Shown in pieces: positions 1-7,247 of a stretch of 17,574 nucleotides of DNA. Both the position numbers and the translations under genes were made by a program. The stretch lies in the NCBI GenBank assembly GCA_945788485.1, contig CALZMB010000013.1:1-17574 (forward strand). Direction: 5' to 3'. The notes beneath the pieces are model-generated. The model ran no database searches, was not told the DNA's origin, and saw only the letters and a list, made by a program, of their open reading frames with translations. Source of the stretch: an uncultured bacterium. GTDB lineage: Bacteria; Bacteroidota; Bacteroidia; Bacteroidales; Bacteroidaceae. Numbering within the stretch: position 1 is the stretch's first letter; every line of letters begins with the position of its first letter.

Positions 1-907
1 CGCATGTGCAGCCTTCGGGGTGGTCGTGATGATGATGCTCATGGCCGTGATGATGCTCGTGGCCGTGATGATGGTCGTGATGGTGATGCTCTTCGTCGTG
101 ATGGTGATGTTCTTCGTCGTGATGATGATGATGTTCGTGTTCGTGATCATCATCTTCGTCTTCCATCTCGTCGATGTGTTTCTCCACCTCCTGCACCCAT
201 GTAGCCGAGCCGGCGACGGCATTGAAGTCGAACGCGTGTGTGTTGAGCAGCGTCTGCAGCGGCACGTTGCAGAAGTCACATTCAATGATTTCAGCCTTAG
301 GTTGCAGTGAGCGCAGAATCTCTTTTGTGCGTCCGAGTTCAGCTTTCGACACTTCGCTTGCCTTGTTCAGGAGTATGGTGTTGCAGAATTCGATTTGCTG
401 AATGACAAGGTTCTCTATGTCTTCTTCTTCGATATTCTGCTTCATGAGGTCGAGGCCGCCTTCGAACTCGTCTTTCAGTCTCAGCGCATCGACGACGGTC
501 ACTATGCTGTCCAACTCCGCCGTGCCGTATCTTGTGTATTCATCGCCCATCTGCGGCATAGAGCAGATGGTCTGTGCGATAGGCATCGGCTCGCAGATGC
601 CTGATGCTTCGATGACGATATAATCGAATTTCTGCATCTTCATCAAGTCTTGTATCTGTTGCACGAGGTCCATTTTCAGCGTGCAGCAGATGCATCCGTT
701 CTGCAGCGGGACGAGCGAGTCGTCGTTCTGTCCCACCACGCCGCCTTTCTGTATGAGGTCAGCGTCGATGTTTATCTCTCCGATATCGTTCACGATGACG
801 GCAAACTTGATGCCCTGTTCGTTAGCGAGGATGCGGTTGAGCAGTGTGGTTTTGCCGCTGCCGAGGTAGCCGGTGAGCAGCAGGACAGGTATTTTCGTAT
901 GGTTCAT
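1..907 (-). CDS. CobW/YjiA-family GTPase (COG0523 metallochaperone), 3' end outside window
   Basis: A G3E-family P-loop GTPase, probably a cytoplasmic zinc (or other metal) chaperone. About 302 residues are visible. The start is ATG at 907, giving MNHTKIPVLLLTGYLGSGKT; the Walker A motif GYLGSGKT lies at residues 13-20. The family metal-binding CxCC motif (GCICCTL) is near residues 70-76, followed by EASGICEP. The usual NKxD guanine-specificity motif reads NKAS, so the Asp is replaced. From about residue 245 the protein becomes acidic and then extremely His-rich: runs of 3-5 His separated by D/E/G, ending HPEGCTC at the window edge. The CobW C-terminal domain would follow outside the window. 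Such His linkers are known in this family and are thought to bind metal. The exact metal cannot be read from sequence. It is divergent from the GH31 gene. Confidence 0.93.
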   Translation of the reverse strand, partial: MNHTKIPVLLLTGYLGSGKTTLLNRILANEQGIKFAVIVNDIGEINIDADLIQKGGVVGQNDDSLVPLQNGCICCTLKMDLVQQIQDLMKMQKFDYIVIEASGICEPMPIAQTICSMPQMGDEYTRYGTAELDSIVTVVDALRLKDEFEGGLDLMKQNIEEEDIENLVIQQIEFCNTILLNKASEVSKAELGRTKEILRSLQPKAEIIECDFCNVPLQTLLNTHAFDFNAVAGSATWVQEVEKHIDEMEDEDDDHEHEHHHHHDEEHHHHDEEHHHHDHHHGHEHHHGHEHHHHDHPEGCTC

Positions 908-949
908 AGTCAGTGTCTGTAGTGCTTTTTTATATGTCTCTATAGTTTG

Positions 950-957
950 CAAAGTTA
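950..957 (-). promoter_or_regulatory. Bacteroidetes -7 element (TAACTTTG) for the CobW-family gene
   Basis: On the minus strand TAACTTTG matches the Bacteroidetes primary-sigma -7 consensus TAnnTTTG, about 43 nt upstream of the ATG at 907. No convincing -33 TTTG partner is visible at the expected spacing, so only the -7 box is called. Confidence 0.6.
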
Positions 958-1039
958 CACATTATTTTCCATACTCTATACTTTTATGTCTGAAAATTGA
1001 CGTAAAGCGAATTATTTTTGATAATTTTTACATCCGCAG

Positions 1040-1070
1040 TTTGCTGTAAACGATAAAAGCATTAACTTTG
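1040..1070 (+). promoter_or_regulatory. Bacteroidetes-type promoter for the GH31 gene
   Basis: TTTG at 1040-1043 and TAACTTTG at 1063-1070 are 19 nt apart, matching the Bacteroidetes -33/-7 arrangement. This predicts a 5' leader of roughly 65 nt before the ATG at 1142. It is the best-formed promoter in the window. The opposing -7 box at 950-957 makes this a divergent promoter region. Confidence 0.7.
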
Positions 1071-1141
1071 TGGTCAGAAATCCGGCAGTATGTTCTTCCG
1101 GGTCAGACGACTAACCCTTGAATCTCCAAAAACCAGTATCT

Positions 1142-4100
1142 ATGAAGATAAAATTATTATCAGTGTTTTTCTTTGCCGTCTCTTCGTTGATGGCGGCAGG
1201 CGGTTACATGCCCACCGAGAGCGGTGTTGTAGTGAAATTGTCGCAAGCGATGCCGGGCGGCGCACATCTTGTCCGTCTTCAGGTTGTTGGCGACAAGATA
1301 GTCCGTGTCTCCGCCACAGCCACCGATGAGTTCTCCGACCCTAAGAGCCTCATTGTAGTTCCCCAGAGCGCGGCAACCCCTTTTGATGTCCGCGAAGAAG
1401 GCAACCAGGTCGTAGTGTCAACAAAGAGTCTGCGCGCCGTGGTGAACACCGAGACGGGCGAAGTGCTTTTCACAGACCCTTCGGGCAAAGTCATTCTTCA
1501 GGAGCAGAAGGGCGGGGGAAAGACTTTCGCGCCCTATACAGCGCGCCAGATACATGCCGACGGCACACCCGAGACGTATAACGGCTGGAGCATCCGCCAG
1601 GTTTTCGAGTCGCCTTCAGACGAGGCTTTCTATGGCCTGGGGCAGCATCAGGCAGACGAGTGGAACTATAAGGGCAAGAACGAGGAACTGTTTCAGTACA
1701 ACACCAAGGTCAGCATACCTTTCGTGGTGTCGAACAAGGGCTACGGCCTGTTGCTCGACAGCTACTCGCTGTGCCGTTTCGGCAATCCGCGCGACTATGA
1801 GCAGCTCCACCGACTCTTCCGTCTCTACGACCGCGACGGCAATGCGGGCGCTCTTTCGGGCGAATACTACCACTACAAACAGGAGACTGTCGTGCGCCGA
1901 GAGGATTCTCTGTATTTCGAGAATCTGAAATCGGCGAAGAATCTTCCTGACTTCCGTCTTGACAACTCGCGTGTGACATACGAGGGCACTATAGAGCCTC
2001 TCGCCACCGGCGAGTATCATTTCTGCCACTATTATTCCGGCTATCAGCGCATCTTCATCGACGGCAAGAGCGTCTATACAGAAGATGTCGCAGGCAAAGG
2101 CAGCGACACGCAGACCATCTGGCGCACGGCATGGAACCCGAACGCCCGCAAGTTCAAGATGCACATGGAGAAAGGCCGCCGCTACACGTTCCGCCTTGAA
2201 TGGATTCCGGACGGCGGCGAGGCATACTGCGGCTTGCGTGCGTATGCTCCGGTCGCCAAGTCCGAGCAGTCGAAACAGTCGTGGTGGAGCGAGATGACAC
2301 AGCAGCTCGACTATTATGTCATAGCCGGAGACGATGCCGACGAAATCATAAAAGGCTACCGCCAGCTCACGGGCAAGGCGCAGATTATGCCCGAATGGCT
2401 TCTGGGCTACTGGCAGAGCCGCGAGCGATACAAGACGCAAGACGAGATCGTGGATGCCTTGAAAGGATTCAGAGAGCGCAAACTGCCTATCGACAACATA
2501 GTGATGGACTGGAACTACTGGACACCCGACGAGTGGGGAGCCTTCACGTTCGACCCCTCGCGCTTCTCTTCTCCGAAGAAGATGATAGACGACATCCACG
2601 CCATGAACGCGAAAATCATGATTTCATGCTGGCCGAAATACTATCTCACTGTTGACAACTTCAAGGAGCTGAACGACAAGGGTATGATTTATCAGCAGTC
2701 GGTGAAGGATTCGCTTTACGACTGGTTGGGCTACCGCTATGCTTTCTATGACGCTTACGACGAGGCGGCGCGCAAGATTTTCTGGCGTCAGCTGTACGAG
2801 AAACTCGGCACCATCGGCATGGATGCCTGGTGGATGGACGCTTCAGAGCCTAATGTGCGCGACTGCACGGATATTGACTATCGCAAGCTGTTGTGCGGAC
2901 CTACGAAATACGGGTCGTCAGACGAATACTTCAACGCCTATTCCATTGTCAACGCCGAGGCGATTTATGACGGCCAGCGCTCCTATGACACAGCTATCGA
3001 GAACGCCCGCCGCGCCGGCAACGACACTCCATCGTCGGCATGGCTTCAGGCAAACACGTCATGGAACCCGGACGGCCATGGCAACCAGTTCTCTCCCGAC
3101 AACCGCCGTGTCTTCCTTCTCACGCGCAACGGCTTCGCTGCCGAGCAGCGCTATTCAACCGCTACATGGTCAGGCGATATAGGCACACGCTGGGAAGACC
3201 TGAAGGCCCAGATCACCGCCGGACTGAATTTCTCCATCTCCGGCGTGCCGTTCTGGAGCCAGGACATCGGCGGCTTCTCTGTCGAGAAACGCTACGAGAA
3301 GGCGCAGCAGCTGTTTGACGCCACCGGCGGAGAGAACGACGACCTGAAGGAATGGCGCGAGCTGAACGTGCGCTGGCATCAGTTCGGAGCCTGGGTGCCG
3401 ATGTACCGCGCCCACGGACAGTTCCCATTCCGCGAGCCATGGAATATCGCTCCCGAGCGTCATCCGGCATACCAAGCCATCAAGAGCTGCCTGGAGCTGC
3501 GCTATCGTCTGATGCCTTACATCTACACCCTCGCTGCCGACGTGCATTTCAAGGACTACACCATCATGCGTCCGCTCATCATGGACTTCGCGAAAGACAA
3601 GAAGGTGGAGAACATCGCCTACCAGTTCATGTTCGGACCCTCTATCATGGTCAATCCGATATATGCCTACAAGGCTCGCGAGCGTGAGGTGTATTTCCCG
3701 AAGGACAATATGTGGTACGACCTCTACACCGGCGCCGTGGCGTCTCTCGGAGGCGAAACGAAGACTGTCGCCGCCCCTTACGAGCGCATCCCTCTCTATG
3801 TCCGCGCCGGCTCGATACTCCCGCTTGGCCCGCAGATAGAATACACCCGCCAGCGTCCGGCTGACAACATACGCCTCTACATCTATGAGGGACGCGACGC
3901 ATCCTACACCCTCTACGAAGACGAAGGCACGAACTACGGCTACGAGGCAGGCAGATATGCCAACATCACGTTCACCTACGACAACGCCCGCCGCATACTC
4001 ACCATCTCTCCGCGCGAAGGCTCTTTCCCCGGAATGTTGGCAGAACGGAAGTTCACCATCGTCACTGTCAGCCCGGAGAACCCCCTTCCTCTCGACCCGG

Positions 4101-4177
4101 ATGCAGAAGGCGTGACGGTCGATTATACAGGCAAGAAACTCGTGCTGAAGCTGAACAAGCTGCAGCGCCGCAAATAA
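1142..4177 (+). CDS. Secreted GH31 glycoside hydrolase, alpha-xylosidase type, with PA14 insert and DUF5110-like end
   Basis: A retaining alpha-glycosidase of GH31, 1011 residues. ATG at 1142 is chosen over an upstream in-frame TTG at 1118 because it begins a clean Sec signal peptide (MKIKLLSVFFFAVSSLMA, cleavage near residue 18), implying periplasmic or surface location. Order of parts: N-terminal beta-sandwich to about residue 260; a PA14-like insert at about 265-375 (YEGTI, GEYHF, then a C-terminal LEWIPDGG); the TIM barrel; then C-terminal beta domains including a DUF5110-like stretch (YTLYEDEGTNYGYE). The nucleophile is D566 in WMDASEP; the acid/base is D679 in WSGDIG. GH31 plus PA14 is the layout of bacterial xyloglucan alpha-xylosidases such as BoGH31A, so release of alpha-xylose from xyloglucan oligosaccharides is the best guess; another alpha-glycosidase is possible. 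No SusC/SusD genes lie nearby in this window. Confidence 0.92.
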   Translation: MKIKLLSVFFFAVSSLMAAGGYMPTESGVVVKLSQAMPGGAHLVRLQVVGDKIVRVSATATDEFSDPKSLIVVPQSAATPFDVREEGNQVVVSTKSLRAVVNTETGEVLFTDPSGKVILQEQKGGGKTFAPYTARQIHADGTPETYNGWSIRQVFESPSDEAFYGLGQHQADEWNYKGKNEELFQYNTKVSIPFVVSNKGYGLLLDSYSLCRFGNPRDYEQLHRLFRLYDRDGNAGALSGEYYHYKQETVVRREDSLYFENLKSAKNLPDFRLDNSRVTYEGTIEPLATGEYHFCHYYSGYQRIFIDGKSVYTEDVAGKGSDTQTIWRTAWNPNARKFKMHMEKGRRYTFRLEWIPDGGEAYCGLRAYAPVAKSEQSKQSWWSEMTQQLDYYVIAGDDADEIIKGYRQLTGKAQIMPEWLLGYWQSRERYKTQDEIVDALKGFRERKLPIDNIVMDWNYWTPDEWGAFTFDPSRFSSPKKMIDDIHAMNAKIMISCWPKYYLTVDNFKELNDKGMIYQQSVKDSLYDWLGYRYAFYDAYDEAARKIFWRQLYEKLGTIGMDAWWMDASEPNVRDCTDIDYRKLLCGPTKYGSSDEYFNAYSIVNAEAIYDGQRSYDTAIENARRAGNDTPSSAWLQANTSWNPDGHGNQFSPDNRRVFLLTRNGFAAEQRYSTATWSGDIGTRWEDLKAQITAGLNFSISGVPFWSQDIGGFSVEKRYEKAQQLFDATGGENDDLKEWRELNVRWHQFGAWVPMYRAHGQFPFREPWNIAPERHPAYQAIKSCLELRYRLMPYIYTLAADVHFKDYTIMRPLIMDFAKDKKVENIAYQFMFGPSIMVNPIYAYKAREREVYFPKDNMWYDLYTGAVASLGGETKTVAAPYERIPLYVRAGSILPLGPQIEYTRQRPADNIRLYIYEGRDASYTLYEDEGTNYGYEAGRYANITFTYDNARRILTISPREGSFPGMLAERKFTIVTVSPENPLPLDPDAEGVTVDYTGKKLVLKLNKLQRRK

Positions 4178-4196
4178 GACATCACGATACATATCC

Positions 4197-4247
4197 GCAC
4201 AGCCGTTTCTCTTCATGCCGCCGCATGTCATAGAGAGGCGGCTGTGC
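4197..4247 (+). terminator. Hairpin downstream of the GH31 gene
   Basis: GCACAGCCG (4197-4205) pairs with CGGCTGTGC (4239-4247), with CTCT/AGAG pairing further in and a nested CATGC/GCATG hairpin (4214-4227). It starts 20 nt after the GH31 stop codon. There is no U-tract directly after it, so it may be a stabilising 3' structure rather than the terminator itself. Confidence 0.5.
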
Positions 4248-4254
4248 CCGTAAG

Positions 4255-4307
4255 ACAACGGCGACCGGCTGACTGGACAATGTTCCAAGTCAGCCGGTCG
4301 CCGTTGT
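4255..4307 (+). terminator. Perfect 20-bp hairpin, probable GH31 transcription terminator
   Basis: The left arm 4255-4274 and right arm 4288-4307 are perfect 20-bp reverse complements around a 13-nt loop, extended by GGA/TCC. On the plus strand it is followed by the T-rich run ATTGTTTTGT, as expected for an intrinsic terminator. The minus-strand side has no comparable T-run, so it seems to serve the GH31 gene rather than kdsD. Confidence 0.7.
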
Positions 4308-4412
4308 ATTGTTTTGTCGTATAATGATGGTTGATGTTATGCAGGGTGGTTCTATAAATTAGCCTTGACAGATTTCGATTCTATTTTCGAGGTCAAAGTG
4401 TAAGTGAGAGAG

Positions 4413-4450
4413 GTTTCCGTCCCCCGGGAAACGGGGGAACCGAAGGGGGT
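4413..4450. repeat. 38-bp GC-rich structured repeat, copy 1
   Basis: This 38-bp unit begins GTTTCCGTCCCCCGGGAAAC and ends GAAGGGGGT, and is identical to the unit at 4493-4530. Inside, TCCCCCG (4420-4426) pairs with CGGGGGA (4432-4438) around loop GGAAA. That loop is complementary to TTTCC at 4414-4418, so a pseudoknot or an alternative hairpin is possible. It is flanked by an imperfect inverted repeat (4393-4405 with 4477-4489, 12 of 13 matches). It has no coding context; both neighbouring genes converge on it. The family is not recognised. Confidence 0.8.
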
Positions 4451-4492
4451 GCAATGCGGGCATTGTGACCGAGCGAACTTACAGTTTGAGCC

Positions 4493-4530
4493 GTTTCCGT
4501 CCCCCGGGAAACGGGGGAACCGAAGGGGGT
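4493..4530. repeat. 38-bp GC-rich structured repeat, copy 2
   Basis: An exact second copy of the 4413-4450 unit, starting 80 bp after the first. The 42-bp interval holds a small hairpin (CAATG 4452-4456 with CATTG 4461-4465, loop CGGG) and the right arm of the inverted repeat around copy 1. The two preceding bases CC extend the local dyad (CCGTTTCC with GGAAACGG). A one-spacer CRISPR remnant is conceivable from the dimensions, but no cas gene is present and the interval is itself palindromic. A REP/BIME-like intergenic element fits better. Confidence 0.78.
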
Positions 4531-4608
4531 TATAAGACTATTGAAAAGAGAACGAAAGATGACAAGACGTTACACCCCATTCTGAGAATATATCTACGGT
4601 GGTAATTT

Positions 4609-5580
4609 TTAGAAGCACCCTGTATTCATCATGCAGGCATAGTGATCGACAATGCCTACGAGGCGGCGCTCGCTGTCAGCGACAAGCACGCTGTGCACTT
4701 TGTAGCGTTGCATGATGTTCTGTATCTCCGTGATTTTCGTTCCTGGCGCCACCATCTTCGGCTCGCGTGTCATTATGTCGCTCACGGTGTGGTTGAAGAA
4801 ATGCTCCTGCCAGCGTTCCATGGCGCGTCGTATGTCGCCGTCCGTTATCAGACCCGTGATGCGGCCGTCGTCGTCGAGCGTGATGCCCATGCCGAGCTTG
4901 CCTTTGCTGACATGTATGATGGCATCGCCGAGCCTCATGTCCTGCGCGATGACAGGCAGGTTCTCCCTGAACATGATGTCTTCGGCGGTGGTGAGCAGCC
5001 GCCGTCCCAGCTCCCCGCCCGGATGGAACTGCGCAAAGTCTCGCGGCTTGAAGTCTCTCATCTTCATCAGAGCCACGGCGAGCGCGTCGCCCATGGCGAG
5101 AGCAGCGGTGGTGGATGATGTCGGCGCGAGGTTCAGCGGACACGCCTCTCTCTCCACCCGCACCTTGACGTGAACAGTCGAGTGGCGTGCCAGCAGCGAT
5201 TTCTCGTTGCCGCTCATGCCTATGATGGGCACGTTGAGATGCTGAAGCAGCGGGATGAAGCGCAGCAGCTCGTCGGTGTTGCCCGAGTTGGAGAGCGCGA
5301 GCACTACATCGTCCGGCGTGATGACACCGAGGTCGCCGTGGTAGATGTCAAGCGGATTGACGAAGAACGACGGCGTGCCGGTCGATGACAGCGTGGCGGC
5401 TATCTTCGCCCCGATGTGACCGCTCTTCCCCACACCCGTCACAATCACTTTCCCGCGGCAATGCAACATGAGGTTCACGGCATCGGCGAAACTGTCGTCT
5501 ATAAGCGGAATAAGCGAGACGAGAGCGTCAGCCTCGTCCTGAAGGCATTGTCTGCCGTAAGACACGATATCTCTGTTCAT
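4609..5580 (-). CDS. kdsD: D-arabinose 5-phosphate isomerase (KpsF/GutQ family)
   Basis: A cytoplasmic enzyme interconverting D-ribulose 5-phosphate and D-arabinose 5-phosphate, the first dedicated step toward KDO. It has 323 residues, the usual length. A SIS domain covers about 34-175 (TGVGKSGHIGAK; SNSGNTDE), then two CBS domains at about 202-260 and 267-318. The residues matching the E. coli KdsD catalytic set (K59, E111, E152, H193) are present with a constant offset of 7: K52, E104, E145, H186. The start is ATG at 5580. It lies 135 nt downstream of kdsA on the same strand, and the two products act in sequence, so joint expression is likely. The C-terminus ends DHYACMMNTGCF instead of the DLLRAG-like ending of many homologues; I see no functional meaning in that. 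Confidence 0.95.
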   Translation of the reverse strand: MNRDIVSYGRQCLQDEADALVSLIPLIDDSFADAVNLMLHCRGKVIVTGVGKSGHIGAKIAATLSSTGTPSFFVNPLDIYHGDLGVITPDDVVLALSNSGNTDELLRFIPLLQHLNVPIIGMSGNEKSLLARHSTVHVKVRVEREACPLNLAPTSSTTAALAMGDALAVALMKMRDFKPRDFAQFHPGGELGRRLLTTAEDIMFRENLPVIAQDMRLGDAIIHVSKGKLGMGITLDDDGRITGLITDGDIRRAMERWQEHFFNHTVSDIMTREPKMVAPGTKITEIQNIMQRYKVHSVLVADSERRLVGIVDHYACMMNTGCF

Positions 5581-5715
5581 GTTATATGTGGGCTATATGC
5601 ACTTTGTCTGATTTTGAATTTGGCGGTGGGCATTTGCAGAACCCGCCTGTATCTGATAGATGTTTGCAGACCATGTCCTGACTGGGAGAGGGGTCAGCGC
5701 AGGCGTGTCTGCCGC

Positions 5716-6489
5716 TCATTCGGCAAGCAGCTTCTCGACGAGCGGCTTCAAATCGTCAAGCTGCAACATGTTCGCGGCGTCCGACAAACCCTTGTCCGGG
5801 TCGGGATGCACCTCGAAGAAATATCCCGTCGCGCCGAACGCCTTTGCCGCGAGAGCCATCTGCGGCACGAAACGGCGGTCGCCTCCCGTCTTGCCGTCAG
5901 CCCCTCCGGGGCGCTGCACAGAGTGTGTGCAGTCCATGATGACACGAGGCGTGTATTGCAGCATGTCAGGGATGTTGCGGAAGTCAACCACCAGATTGTT
6001 GTAGCCGAAGGCGTTGCCGCGCTCCGTCAGCCAGCACTCCTGCTCTATGCCCAGAGCCTTGAACGTGTCCGTCACTTTCTGCAACGGATAGCGCATGTCT
6101 GTCCCCGAGAGGAACTGCGCCTTCTTTATGTTCACCGTCCTTCCTGTCTTCGCCGCGGCGACGAGCAAGTCAGTCTGACGGCAGAGGAAAGCGGGAATCT
6201 GCAAGATGTCGCAAACCTCAGCCGCCGGCTCTGCTTGGCAGCTCTCATGTATGTCTGTGAGCACCCTAAGGCCATATTTCGACTTCACGTCAGCCAGCAT
6301 CTGCAAGCCCCGCTCGATTCCCGGACCGCGGAAAGACGACAGCGATGTGCGGTTGGCTTTGTCGAACGACGCCTTGAAGATGATTTCCGTGCCGAGACAG
6401 CGGTTTATCTCCACTATCTTCTCTGCCACGATGTCGAGCAGCTCCGAAGATTCTATTACGCAGGGACCTGCTATGAATATAGGTTTCAT
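5716..6489 (-). CDS. kdsA: KDO-8-phosphate synthase, class II (metal-dependent) type
   Basis: Condenses arabinose 5-phosphate with phosphoenolpyruvate to 3-deoxy-D-manno-octulosonate 8-phosphate in the cytoplasm, the step after KdsD. It has 257 residues. ATG at 6489 (MKPIFIAGPCVIES) is chosen because the open frame upstream to 6543 would begin almost at the -7 box and adds a non-family tail. Family motifs: KASFDKANR, SFRGPG, TDIHES, QIPAFLCRQTDL, NIKKAQFL, LTERG, FGYNNLVVDFR. Metal-ligand positions known from the Aquifex enzyme (Cys, His, Glu, Asp) are all filled: C10 in AGPC, H189 in CTHSVQ, E226 in FFEVHPDP, D237 in LSDAAN. Class I enzymes such as E. coli have Asn in place of that Cys. Confidence 0.96.
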   Translation of the reverse strand: MKPIFIAGPCVIESSELLDIVAEKIVEINRCLGTEIIFKASFDKANRTSLSSFRGPGIERGLQMLADVKSKYGLRVLTDIHESCQAEPAAEVCDILQIPAFLCRQTDLLVAAAKTGRTVNIKKAQFLSGTDMRYPLQKVTDTFKALGIEQECWLTERGNAFGYNNLVVDFRNIPDMLQYTPRVIMDCTHSVQRPGGADGKTGGDRRFVPQMALAAKAFGATGYFFEVHPDPDKGLSDAANMLQLDDLKPLVEKLLAE

Positions 6490-6550
6490 GAATATGATTG
6501 TTTTTTTGAACAAGTAGCGGGACGGTGTCCGCCGTTTTCCCATCAGCGGG

Positions 6551-6558
6551 CAAAGTTA
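6551..6558 (-). promoter_or_regulatory. Bacteroidetes -7 element (TAACTTTG) for kdsA
   Basis: TAACTTTG on the minus strand matches the TAnnTTTG consensus, about 62 nt upstream of the kdsA ATG at 6489. It argues for the shorter kdsA start, since the longer frame would leave essentially no leader. The -33 element is weak. Confidence 0.62.
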
Positions 6559-6899
6559 CTAAAAAACGTCCATGTCGTAGCCAAGCCCTTGTCGTTTTTA
6601 ACTTTTATTGTTTTTTGATTTCACTCCCGTGCCATCACCGGCAAATATGCCTCTCTCAGCCGCTGGTTTTCAGAGCCGAAGCCGCGTAAAATCTCTCAGA
6701 ATGCCCCGTTTTTACACATATTTTAAGAAAACTATACACTCCCTAACTAAAATCCACGCGATATTCGCCGCTGAGGCAGGAGACAGACGTTTCTGCGGCA
6801 GGAATTTCGCGGTTTGTGTAAAGTGTTGGAAGACAGTGGATTGTAATTGTTGTGTCGGAAATATATGCCATACCAAGGCGGAAAAACAGTGGTTTAGAG

Positions 6900-6962
6900 T
6901 GCAAGATAGTCAATCTTGCAGCATAAAATAGTCAATCTTGGCTCGTCAGATAGTCAATCTTG
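6900..6962. repeat. Triple direct repeat with exact 22-bp period
   Basis: The 13-mer ATAGTCAATCTTG occurs at 6906-6918, 6928-6940 and 6950-6962, each start exactly 22 bp after the last, with the 9-bp fillers differing. Units 1 and 3 share 17 bases (AGATAGTCAATCTTGCA). Unit 1 is also a palindrome: TGCAAGAT (6900-6907) and ATCTTGCA (6913-6920) around AGTCA. About two helical turns of spacing puts the copies on one face of the DNA, as for a cooperatively bound operator or iteron-like site. It lies about 340 bp upstream of the kdsA -7 box. The binding protein is unknown. Confidence 0.75.
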
Positions 6963-7247
6963 CACTGTCAACAAGTGCTTTTCACACCCCAAAACAACGT
7001 TTTTTGGAGCGAAAAACACGAAAAAACGATGTGCTTGAACGTCCCTTTGACGTTCTCACAAAGAAAAACCAATGAAAACCCGTTGATTTTTCGGGTCGCG
7101 GAAAGTGTTAAGCGAGGTTAAGAAAACGGCAAATTTGCAGAGCTGACGAGTTATGTAGCCCTATTTAATTTGAGCCTGATGAAACACAACCCGTTGAAAA
7201 TTATTAGGCCATTGACAGTGTTCATAGTAGGTTTTATTCTCTCCGCC

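Larger units (their letters stand above)
6490..7247. other. 758-bp non-coding stretch between the small exported-protein gene and kdsA
   Basis: No reading frame here looks like a gene: the one long frame (plus, 6608-6931) starts at TTG and shows no domain, signal peptide or family motif. The stretch holds the kdsA promoter (6551-6558), a triple repeat (6900-6962), an 8-bp dyad CGTTTTTT/AAAAAACG (6998-7005 with 7021-7028), a small hairpin GAACGT/ACGTTC (7037-7055) and ACCCG/CGGGT near 7078-7096. It is much longer than other gaps in the window. A small RNA or regulatory region cannot be excluded, but I see no -7 box that would launch one. Confidence 0.6.

Noticed and set aside
4..204. Plus-strand frames rich in Asp/Arg or Met/Val at the left edge
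   Set aside because: They are read-throughs of the histidine-codon repeat (GTG/ATG/GTC triplets) of the CobW-family gene on the other strand.
1616..4288. Long minus-strand open frames (327 and 372 codons) opposite the GH31 gene
   Set aside because: They are antisense to a clearly conserved enzyme, show no domain or signal sequence, and arise because the GC-rich third codon positions suppress stop codons on the other strand.
4413..4530. CRISPR array (two 38-bp repeats, one 42-bp spacer)
   Set aside because: Only two repeats, no cas genes in the window, and the supposed spacer contains a palindrome and one arm of an inverted repeat around copy 1. The end of the unit does not resemble common CRISPR repeats.
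5416..6618. 400-codon plus-strand open frame opposite kdsD and kdsA
   Set aside because: It covers parts of two well-identified genes in antisense, is rich in His/Arg/Leu of no family pattern, and has no promoter.
6608..6931. 107-codon plus-strand open frame in the gap upstream of kdsA
   Set aside because: It starts at TTG, has no recognisable motif, and runs into the 22-bp-period repeat.
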